Below are positions 1 to 5,764 of a stretch of 5,842 nucleotides of DNA, piece by piece. Positions within the stretch are counted from its first letter, which is position 1, and every line of letters begins with the position of its first letter. The translations under genes were made by a program, and so were the position numbers. Source of the DNA: Candidatus Zixiibacteriota bacterium (GTDB lineage: Bacteria; SM23-81); contig DAOVRJ010000161.1 of assembly GCA_030628225.1 (NCBI GenBank), positions 1-5,842 on the forward strand. Direction: 5' to 3'. The notes beneath the pieces were generated by a model. That model was given only the letters and a program-made list of their open reading frames with translations. It was not told the DNA's origin and did no database searches.

Positions 1-219
1 GGCGGATTGATTCTGGGTCAGGCCCTGACTCACAATCAGATCTGGGCCGTTATCCTCGGATTTCTATGTATGGCCGGGACGTATGCGGGCATCAGGGTTC
101 TGGATCGCCGCATCAGCCGGTCAGCAAAGATGCGGCCGGAGATCGTCGAGATCGTGACCCGGTCCTCGCCAAAGGCATCGCTGGGTGGGGCAGATCGTGA
201 TGAAAAAGGTGTTCTTTAG
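1..219 (+). CDS. C-terminal fragment of a multi-pass membrane protein, probably EamA/DMT-family transporter
   Basis: The reading frame is open from base 1 and ends at TAG (217-219), so the gene begins outside the window; the TTG at 7-9 has no reason to be the start. The visible 72 residues hold one hydrophobic segment (about residues 14-31, from IWAVILGFLCMAGTYAG) followed by a basic, polar tail of about 40 residues. A G-x-x-L-T-x-x-Q-x-x-x-x-x-L-x-x-x-G pattern just before and in the helix resembles the last transmembrane helix of EamA (drug/metabolite transporter) proteins, where a GE-P-L-T-x-x-Q motif is typical; here the usual Glu is Gln. This family exports or imports small metabolites, but no substrate can be inferred. 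The gene is convergent with the large lyase gene and overlaps its stop by four bases. Family assignment rests on a single helix and is tentative; any polytopic membrane protein with a similar end is possible. Confidence 0.5.
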   Translation, partial: GGLILGQALTHNQIWAVILGFLCMAGTYAGIRVLDRRISRSAKMRPEIVEIVTRSSPKASLGGADRDEKGVL

Positions 220-3200
220 AACCGGAACCGGATAAAGCCGTCGTTGCGAATTCCGGTCAGGGGGCTCTTGGAAAAGAGCAGCCCCGGGCTGCAGGGGGAG
301 CCCGTCTGCCGGATCTCGATCTGGTAAGCTTCAAGGCGATATTCCTCGGTAAGCTCCAGCTCGGCCCGCCCCTTTATTCCCGCCCCTGCCCGGCCCGTAA
401 AATCCCCGTGCAGGGATAGTTGAGATCGCCTTTCACCTGCCGGTGGCCACAGACGGGACCAGCCGCATCCCCAGACTATTTTTCCCCAGAAGTTCACTCC
501 CAGTCCCCATTTAACCAATCTCCTCTGAATTGAGTTTCCCTCCAGATTCAAGTGGAGTCGGGTTGTCTTTTCCGCTCTCAGATGGGCCGAGAGGGCCAGA
601 TGAACAGCGTCGTTTCCTACGGATGAGTGATGCTGATGGGTTATGCTGGCAGCAGAGCTGATCCACCCGGCAAGATCTTGTTGGCAGGAGAGAAATTCTT
701 CGATGATGAAAGGTCTGGCCTGCTGGTGAAAGCTCGCTCGCAGAGTCCAACGAGAGCTGCCCCTTTGTCCAAGCAGAGTTGCCCAGCCGTATGATCCCAG
801 GCCATCCTGATAGCTGTTATACAATTGCCCGCTGAGAGTTTTCCCCCGGCCCAACACCTTGTTGTTCACTTCCCTAACATAGGGATCCTTTGATATTTGA
901 CCGAGCAGGGAGCTGAACTCCCAGACGACCCCCTTCATCGGGACGCTGGCCCAGCTCACTCTCAGATCCTTTCCTCCAGCAGCTCCCTGGTCCACTAGCT
1001 CCGCCTGGGGAAAGAAAGCCAGGCCGCTCCGGGAAAGGAATAGACGCCTCCCCAGAGCCCCTTGCGGATCTCGATATTGAGAGATCTCGGCCGTCAAAGT
1101 AGGCCCTCGTGCAAGGAAAATGACCCCGTAATCAGCAGAGCCATCTTGAGTGTATCCCTCTACTCCCCAGGTTGTCGGGCCCCGATAGTGGAAAGCTGAG
1201 AACTGCTTCCGCTCCGCGCCCTCCATTCTCTCCAACTCTGTGGCCACAGAAAAAGAGCCCAGGCCGAGATGGAGAGTTCTGTGTACCACCTCGGGGAAGG
1301 GTGAATACTGGCCCACTTTCACAGATCCCCAACTACCACGGGATAGTTGTCCCTCCAGCCGCTCCATTCTCCAGCCATTCTGTGTCAGACGTCCCTGCTG
1401 GGCGTAGGAGAGCTCCACCCAGGGCAGCCTCTTTTGACCCTCCAGGTGTTGGGGGAGGTTCAGCCGGGCCCAGTTATGTGGATCATAGGCCTGATCGGCC
1501 AGTCCGGTCACCAGGCCCAGGGCTTTGCTAAGGCCGTCCGGGCCCAGTCCCATCTTTTGACTCAACCCCCGTACCGGCTTGTTCATCTGTTCCAGGGTTA
1601 TATCCAGAGCCTGCCTGTTGGTCAGAAAACGCTGTTCGGGGCTAAGCTCTTCATATCGAGCCATTGGCTCTTTGTGCCAGGCCAGTTGCTCCAGAAAGGG
1701 ATACCGGTCCCTGGAACTCTGAGGGGTGAAGATCACAGGCGGACCATGACCCAGCTCCAGGGGGCCGGATCCTTTCAGCCGCAACTTCACTTTTCCGGCC
1801 CGGTACTCGTAGTCCACGGGAAACTGTCCAAAACGCACGTGGCCGGGGTCAAAGCCGGTCTCCATCTGGATGACCACCTCCTTCTGACCCGCGTCCACAT
1901 AGCCGGACCAGCGGTCCGTCCCCGTGATCATGCTCACCGTGATGGGCCGGTCGCTGATGTAGCAAGTGTCTGTCAGGTGGGCGTAAAAAGTGCCCTGTGC
2001 ACAGGTGAAAAACTCCCTTTGTCCGCTGATTCCCAAGCCGGTGACGCAGACCAAACCATCGGTGGTTATTCCTGCAGCAGAGGCCCTCTGTCCATCCGTG
2101 GCCACTAACAGATGACGGGCGCCGCCCAGACCCTCTCCGGAGATCTCCCGGGCCTGGGCCAGACCAGAGGAGAGGACAGGCAGATCGACGCATTCCAATT
2201 TGCAGAGCTCGTCTCTCTGGGGAAGGAGCAAGGTGGCGAAGTGGGCCTTTTTGCGCCGGGCCTTGCCGGCTCTGATGTAAGTGTGAGTTTCCCAGCTGCC
2301 GTAATGCGGGGTATTCTGGCCAGTTCTCAGGGATATCTGTGTGGGGGACCTTTCCGGTGACAGAAATTCAACCTGTAGCTTTCCCGTCCCCGGTGACCAG
2401 GAGACCCTTTCCGGCTCTTCCAGCCGAGCTTTTCCCATCCCATGTAGGACCAGTTGATAATCGTGGGGCTCAGCGGATTCCAGCCGGTCAAAGATCAGAA
2501 AATATCGCTGCCCCAGGAAATGGATGGTGCGCTGGATCTCGGTTCCCCGGTATCGGGCTCGCACCGCCGCACCGCTGATCTTGCTGCTGCGAAAGCAGTT
2601 AACCAGCTGTCCCCCCGGCTGGTCCGGGGAGAAGGGATTCATGTTGGGACCCTTGCCATCTACCAGGAGCATGTTGTGTCCCTCGGCCCCCAGGTACCAG
2701 GAACGGCCGGCACTGATCCTTCCCTGGGGGCCATAGCCTGTGTCGATGATCAGATCCTGGCCATGGGCCTGGAGCACGAAGTTGCCCGGGTCGATGTGTT
2801 CGTGGCCGCTGGCCAGGGTTTTTTTACCCTCACCCAAAAACAGCAGATAGATGCCCGATGCGGACCAGCCATCCCCGAAGACGGCCATGCCTCCGTCCGG
2901 GAAAAAGGTGGTTCTCTCCCAGGGGGGAGGCTGTGGGGGAACCCGGTCGTCGAAGGCGCAGATGTATTCCACCTCGTTGAGCTGTTCGCTGGTCGTGGCC
3001 GGCTGCCTCTCGTAAATCCAGCGGGCTATTCCTCCCAATCGGCTCTGTCCCACCAGAATAGGAAGGAAGTGATGCTGTTTCTGCCAGGTGTCGTCGAAGA
3101 GGGGAATGGAACCGTTGGGTTTGCCTATTCTGATCAGCCACTGGGCCAGATCCTGGAAACGGCGATGTTCGAAGAGGTCGTACGCGGTGGTATTTTTCAA

Positions 3201-4142
3201 ATACAGGGCGAAGGGAAAGATAAGTCTGGAGATGTATCCGGCGTAGAAGACACCTTCCCGGTAAGAGCCGTCCCTGTCGATCTGGGCCAGGCCGCTGCGC
3301 AGATTGGCCATGGCGGCGTCTAACCAGGCCTGTGACTCTGTTGACCCATAGGCTGGGATGGTCAGGGCGGCGGTGCCCACCGCCACGGCCATGATGGTCT
3401 TATGGTTGTTGGGAGGGGCGAACTTCAGATTTTTATAGAGCTGATCCGCCTCGGCGGCCAGTTTTTCCGTCACCAGCCGGCGGTCTTGAGCGGAGAGGTC
3501 CTGGGCCACCAGATCATAGGCCACACAGTAGATGAGCATTAAGGCTGAGGCCCGCACCCAATCTCCCCAGCCCTGTCCCATTTTGCCTCCCTCCGGGGTG
3601 GTCACTGCCGGGGGAGGGGAGATGTGCAACAGACCCTGGCGGGCCTTATCCAGAAAGGGGAGCTCTCCGGTGACCAGGTAGGCAAAAGCGCAACTTTTGG
3701 CCGCGGTGGCCCGTCGGGATTCATCCAACCGGCGGTCTGAGAGATCCTGCGTAAGGCTGCTCTCAGCCCGCCGAAGGACGATGCGCCACCAGCGGGCATA
3801 GGGCTCCCGGAGCGTCCTTTGGCGGATGAGTTCTTTTTGGTTTTCGGAGAAGAGCAAGCAGGGATGTTGCTCGGCGGGCAGGGCAATGCCGGGCAGGAAT
3901 ACTTCTTCCAAGGGCAGGAAATCCGCCAGGCCATAGGCCCGGTAATCGCCGGTGGCGATGCTCTCCAGGGCCATTTGCCCGGCCCTTTCGGCCGCGGAAA
4001 AAAGTTTTCTCAGGCCGCTGGTCGAGGCCGGTTCTCTGGTCGAGCTGTATTCTTGAGCCCGGGTCGAGCCGGATCCGCTCAGCAGGATCAGGCTGGCAAG
4101 ACCTGTGACCCACCATTTTACCGGTGAGTGTTTTCCGGGCAT
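216..4142 (-). CDS. Exported heparinase II/III-type polysaccharide lyase fused to a C-terminal outer-membrane beta-barrel
   Basis: Predicted 1308-residue exported protein (numbering from the ATG at 4142). Residues 1-29 form a Sec signal peptide: basic start, hydrophobic core WVTGLASLILLSG, likely cleavage after STRA. Residues about 90-400 are helix-rich and match the alpha/alpha-toroid of heparinase II/III and alginate lyase families, opening with HPCLLF and carrying NNH (245-247) and DGSYREG (291-297) followed by Tyr300 and Tyr303. Residues about 410-680 are the beta-sandwich, with SGHEHIDPGNF (445-455), IIDTGYG and EGHNMLLVDG (487-496). In this family Asn/His, Tyr and a beta-domain His carry out beta-elimination on uronic-acid polysaccharides, so the enzyme is probably active; the substrate is unknown. 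More beta-rich sequence follows to about 800, then a helical stretch, then about 400 residues of short amphipathic strands ending in GFIRFRF, a typical outer-membrane C-terminal strand. ATG 4142 is preferred over GTG 4160 because it has AGGGA eight bases upstream and gives a normal signal peptide; the GTG has no clear ribosome site. The lyase call is strong and the barrel call is by eye. Confidence 0.88.
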   Translation of the reverse strand: MPGKHSPVKWWVTGLASLILLSGSGSTRAQEYSSTREPASTSGLRKLFSAAERAGQMALESIATGDYRAYGLADFLPLEEVFLPGIALPAEQHPCLLFSENQKELIRQRTLREPYARWWRIVLRRAESSLTQDLSDRRLDESRRATAAKSCAFAYLVTGELPFLDKARQGLLHISPPPAVTTPEGGKMGQGWGDWVRASALMLIYCVAYDLVAQDLSAQDRRLVTEKLAAEADQLYKNLKFAPPNNHKTIMAVAVGTAALTIPAYGSTESQAWLDAAMANLRSGLAQIDRDGSYREGVFYAGYISRLIFPFALYLKNTTAYDLFEHRRFQDLAQWLIRIGKPNGSIPLFDDTWQKQHHFLPILVGQSRLGGIARWIYERQPATTSEQLNEVEYICAFDDRVPPQPPPWERTTFFPDGGMAVFGDGWSASGIYLLFLGEGKKTLASGHEHIDPGNFVLQAHGQDLIIDTGYGPQGRISAGRSWYLGAEGHNMLLVDGKGPNMNPFSPDQPGGQLVNCFRSSKISGAAVRARYRGTEIQRTIHFLGQRYFLIFDRLESAEPHDYQLVLHGMGKARLEEPERVSWSPGTGKLQVEFLSPERSPTQISLRTGQNTPHYGSWETHTYIRAGKARRKKAHFATLLLPQRDELCKLECVDLPVLSSGLAQAREISGEGLGGARHLLVATDGQRASAAGITTDGLVCVTGLGISGQREFFTCAQGTFYAHLTDTCYISDRPITVSMITGTDRWSGYVDAGQKEVVIQMETGFDPGHVRFGQFPVDYEYRAGKVKLRLKGSGPLELGHGPPVIFTPQSSRDRYPFLEQLAWHKEPMARYEELSPEQRFLTNRQALDITLEQMNKPVRGLSQKMGLGPDGLSKALGLVTGLADQAYDPHNWARLNLPQHLEGQKRLPWVELSYAQQGRLTQNGWRMERLEGQLSRGSWGSVKVGQYSPFPEVVHRTLHLGLGSFSVATELERMEGAERKQFSAFHYRGPTTWGVEGYTQDGSADYGVIFLARGPTLTAEISQYRDPQGALGRRLFLSRSGLAFFPQAELVDQGAAGGKDLRVSWASVPMKGVVWEFSSLLGQISKDPYVREVNNKVLGRGKTLSGQLYNSYQDGLGSYGWATLLGQRGSSRWTLRASFHQQARPFIIEEFLSCQQDLAGWISSAASITHQHHSSVGNDAVHLALSAHLRAEKTTRLHLNLEGNSIQRRLVKWGLGVNFWGKIVWGCGWSRLWPPAGERRSQLSLHGDFTGRAGAGIKGRAELELTEEYRLEAYQIEIRQTGSPCSPGLLFSKSPLTGIRNDGFIRFRF

Positions 4143-4150
4143 GGGAGTTG

Positions 4151-4155
4151 TCCCT
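4151..4155 (-). promoter_or_regulatory. Ribosome binding site deciding the lyase start
   Basis: AGGGA on the minus strand, eight bases before the ATG at 4142. The in-frame GTG at 4160 lies upstream of this site and has no purine-rich site of its own (the preceding bases read CAACAGAGAATCTC), so the ATG is the better start. Using the GTG would add six residues (MPGTTP) to the signal peptide and leave the mature protein unchanged. Confidence 0.55.
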
Positions 4156-4175
4156 GGCACGAGATTCTCTGTTGG

Positions 4176-4190
4176 TGAGAGGTGAGAGGT
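4176..4190. repeat. Tandem TGAGAGGT pair in the lyase 5' leader
   Basis: TGAGAGGT occurs at 4176-4183 and again at 4183-4190, sharing one T. A third copy is at 4320-4327 and an inverted copy (ACCTCTCA) at 4281-4288, all within this one intergenic region. In the lyase direction the pair reads ACCTCTCACCTCTCA and begins roughly seven bases after the expected transcription start. That position would suit a repressor operator, or an RNA element whose CCUCUC could pair with purine-rich ribosome sites. The repetition is visible; its function is inference. Confidence 0.5.
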
Positions 4191-4203
4191 GTTTCGGAGG
4201 GAA

Positions 4204-4232
4204 AAAATACAACCGGGCAGTTACGGTGTCAA
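4204..4232 (-). promoter_or_regulatory. Sigma-70-like promoter for the lyase gene
   Basis: On the minus strand a perfect -35 TTGACA (4232-4227) is followed by a 17-base spacer and TATTTT (4209-4204) as the -10. Transcription would start near 4197, giving a leader of about 55 bases before the ATG at 4142. The -35 is consensus; the -10 matches TATAAT at four of six positions, so basal strength is probably moderate and an activator is possible. Its presence argues that the lyase can be transcribed independently of the lipoprotein gene upstream. Confidence 0.6.
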
Positions 4233-4246
4233 GACCGAAATCTGCC

Positions 4247-4256
4247 GATAGCTATC
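4247..4256. promoter_or_regulatory. 10-base palindrome upstream of the lyase promoter
   Basis: GATAGCTATC is a perfect palindrome with CC and TGG on its flanks, centred about 20 bases upstream of the -35 box of the lyase promoter. The position is where an activator dimer could sit. No known operator is recognised, and a 10-base palindrome can occur by chance, so this is only a candidate site. Confidence 0.25.
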
Positions 4257-4280
4257 TGGGCGGGGAAAAGAAGGAAATGC

Positions 4281-4327
4281 ACCTCTCAGGCATGGGAGGG
4301 GGGTTTAGCAGGTTATGGATGAGAGGT
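4281..4327 (-). terminator. Possible weak terminator or hairpin after the lipoprotein gene
   Basis: Starting 12 bases past the lipoprotein stop, an 8-base perfect inverted repeat (ACCTCTCA at 4327-4320 and TGAGAGGT at 4288-4281, minus-strand reading) encloses a 31-base loop. It is followed by a pyrimidine-rich run, TTTCCTTCTTTTCCCC. A shorter alternative stem (CCTCCCA/TGAGAGG with one mismatch and a TGCC loop) lies in the same place. The long loop and the mixed T/C tail make this a poor intrinsic terminator. The stem arms belong to the TGAGAGGT motif set, so the element may be regulatory instead. Confidence 0.3.
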
Positions 4328-4338
4328 TTATGGCGGAT

Positions 4339-5157
4339 CTATTGCAGGGTGAAGTCGAGCCTGGTCACCTGGCCCTCGGTCAAGGTGACGGTGTCCACAG
4401 CGGCGGTGTAACCCTGTTTGCTGGCCGAGACGATGAAACGATCGGTGAGCTCCCATGTGGCCTCAGAGTAAGGCCAGTTGTCCGGGTAGGAGATGGGGTG
4501 CAGAGGAGCCACTACAATCGTGTTGTGCAGAAGGATATTCAGGGGCACGTCCTCGATGACATATTTTCCGCTAGACGGGGTGCTGACCGTATAGGATTGC
4601 AATCCTCCCTCGCTGGCGATATTGATCCCTTTGGACAGGGCGATCTTGACCGTGGTGGTATCCCCTGAAAAGACGGCCGTAATTTCACAGGGGTAAAGAC
4701 CATCGACCAGAACTGAATCCTGCAGGTCCTGGCCGTTAAAATAAATCTTGTTAGGCCCTTGAGCGGTGGAGGCGTCGAGGAACTCCTGCCGCAGATCATG
4801 CCGCAGGTCGTAGATGGAGATGCTCACCGATTGTGTGGTTTCAGTGCCCAAAAAGTAGGTCAAATATGTGTCCGAGGTGAAGGGATTGGGGTAGTTCATG
4901 AAACCAGATAACGATTGGGATTCTGCAGCTGCCTGAATTCGTGCCGAAGGCGCCGGGGAGATACAGACCGTGACCCCTTCCAGGTTCGCGCCAGTCGAGT
5001 TCTTCACGAAACCGGCCACCAGTCCACAATATTGATTGTTGTTGGATACGTTCAAGCCATCTTCCGGACCGGTGCCTTTATCATTGCAACCCACTAGCAA
5101 TAACCCCGGCAACAGAGCAGCCAGGACCAGGGTGGTGGGCCATGTTTTGGGTTTCAC
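4339..5157 (-). CDS. Envelope lipoprotein with a FlgD-like (NYPNPF) module nested in a carboxypeptidase-regulatory-like domain
   Basis: Predicted 272-residue lipoprotein; no known enzyme function. The signal peptide ends in a lipobox, LLLVGC, with Cys24 as the lipidated residue followed by NDKGTG. Residues 44-68 (GLVAGFVKNSTGANLEGVTV) look like the first strands of a carboxypeptidase-regulatory-like beta-sandwich (G-x-V-x-x-x-x-G-x-x-L-x-G-V-x-V). Residues about 83-172 form a second module with NYPNPF (88-93), SISIYDL (112-118) and LVDGLYPCEI (150-159), the signature of FlgD-like Ig folds and type IX secretion sorting-like domains. Residues about 186-272 (TVSTPSSGKYVIEDVP, then FIVSASKQGY and a closing LDFTLQ) look like the rest of the first domain. 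GTG is the start: GAAGGA lies eight bases upstream and there is no other start codon near the signal peptide. Its own promoter precedes it. It could be a surface-binding or structural protein; that role is inference. Confidence 0.82.
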   Translation of the reverse strand: MKPKTWPTTLVLAALLPGLLLVGCNDKGTGPEDGLNVSNNNQYCGLVAGFVKNSTGANLEGVTVCISPAPSARIQAAAESQSLSGFMNYPNPFTSDTYLTYFLGTETTQSVSISIYDLRHDLRQEFLDASTAQGPNKIYFNGQDLQDSVLVDGLYPCEITAVFSGDTTTVKIALSKGINIASEGGLQSYTVSTPSSGKYVIEDVPLNILLHNTIVVAPLHPISYPDNWPYSEATWELTDRFIVSASKQGYTAAVDTVTLTEGQVTRLDFTLQ

Positions 5158-5165
5158 GATCTGGT

Positions 5166-5171
5166 TCCTTC
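5166..5171 (-). promoter_or_regulatory. Ribosome binding site supporting the GTG start of the lipoprotein
   Basis: GAAGGA on the minus strand, eight bases before the GTG at 5157. A strong Shine-Dalgarno match at this distance, together with the lipoprotein signal peptide that begins right at the GTG (MKPK), settles the non-ATG start. Confidence 0.65.
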
Positions 5172-5218
5172 AAATCTTATCGGTGGTATACAGCAAGCTC
5201 GTTTTTTGTGTCCAAAAC

Positions 5219-5247
5219 AGTATAGCACAGGATGATTCGTTTGTCAA
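5219..5247 (-). promoter_or_regulatory. Strong sigma-70-like promoter for the lipoprotein gene
   Basis: Minus-strand TTGACA (5247-5242), a 17-base spacer and TATACT (5224-5219): consensus -35 and a five-of-six -10. Transcription should begin near 5212, giving a leader of about 55 bases. The -35 box contains the TGA stop codon of queT (5246-5244), so the promoter starts inside the upstream gene. It shows the lipoprotein gene need not depend on queT transcription. Confidence 0.75.
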
Positions 5248-5744
5248 TGAGAATTTCCGTCCTGCCGCCCCCTTCTTTTCAGCAAGACGATCAACAGGGG
5301 ATAGCCCACCAGGTAACAGGCCACCGCCTGTCCGATACCCACGGCCAGGAAGGTGGATAGATAGGGAATGCCGCCGATGAGGGGAATACCGGTCATGGTG
5401 GGCAGGTAAAAGGAAAGGCCCACGGCATTGACCAGAATGGGGGGCAGGGGGGCCAGCCAGGGACGGCGCGCCCGGGCGGTCAGCAGGGCGGCGATGAGGG
5501 TCAGTATGCTGCCCACCAAAACGTCCAGAAGTCCGAAAGGTCCGAAGATGTTGGCGATGGCACAACCCAGGGTCAGGCCGGGAATAGCCGCTGGATAGAG
5601 AAAGGGCAGAACGGTGAGCGCCTCTGAAATTCTGACCTGCAGCGGACCGTAGCTGAAGGGGTGAAAGGCTATGGTCAGCCCGGCATAAAGGGCGGCGATG
5701 ATGCCCGTCCGGGCAAGAAATCTGACGGTAATTTTTTTCTTCAT
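5244..5744 (-). CDS. queT: QueT-family queuosine-precursor transporter (ECF substrate-binding subunit)
   Basis: Predicted 166-residue integral membrane protein, the usual size for QueT. Family hallmarks are visible: YGPLQVRISEALTVLPF (32-48), PAAIPGLTLGCAIANIFG (51-68) and GLLDVLVGSILTL (71-83). About five to six hydrophobic segments run through the protein, between a basic start (MKKK) and a basic end (LLKRRGRQ). QueT proteins are taken to be the substrate-specific S components of energy-coupling-factor importers for precursors of the tRNA nucleoside queuosine; the shared ATPase and T subunits would be encoded elsewhere, and none is in the window. ATG 5744 has AGGA six bases upstream (5754-5751). 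No preQ1 riboswitch is recognisable in the 98 upstream bases available, although such control is common for this family in Firmicutes. The gene ends inside the next gene's -35 box and no hairpin terminator follows it. The family call is firm; the exact substrate is by homology only. Confidence 0.88.
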   Translation of the reverse strand: MKKKITVRFLARTGIIAALYAGLTIAFHPFSYGPLQVRISEALTVLPFLYPAAIPGLTLGCAIANIFGPFGLLDVLVGSILTLIAALLTARARRPWLAPLPPILVNAVGLSFYLPTMTGIPLIGGIPYLSTFLAVGIGQAVACYLVGYPLLIVLLKRRGRQDGNSH

Positions 5745-5750
5745 GACTGG

Positions 5751-5754
5751 TCCT
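5751..5754 (-). promoter_or_regulatory. Ribosome binding site of queT
   Basis: AGGA on the minus strand, six bases before the ATG at 5744, in the context TATCAGGACCAGTC. It supports the chosen start, which also gives the expected MKKK beginning. Confidence 0.5.
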
Positions 5755-5764
5755 GATAATAAGT

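Noticed and set aside
1347-2108. Long open frame on the plus strand (253 codons) opposite the lyase gene
   Set aside because: It lies wholly inside the lyase gene on the other strand, has no domain-like composition or ribosome site, and long antisense frames are expected in GC-rich coding DNA.
2454-3323. Long open frame on the plus strand (289 codons) opposite the lyase gene
   Set aside because: The opposite strand here encodes the conserved lyase motifs (HEH-x-D-P-G-N and others), so this frame is a by-product of that coding constraint.
4143-4160. Upstream GTG (4160) as the start of the lyase gene
   Set aside because: No ribosome site precedes it, whereas the ATG at 4142 has AGGGA at eight bases and gives a more typical signal peptide.
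4876-4895. NYPNPF motif as a type IX secretion sorting signal
   Set aside because: Sorting domains lie at the C-terminus; this module is followed by about 100 more residues, and the protein carries a lipobox. It is read as a FlgD-like fold instead.
5170-5565. 131-codon minus-strand frame overlapping queT
   Set aside because: It is out of frame with the clearly recognisable QueT protein and its Arg/His/Pro-rich product looks like a frame shadow.
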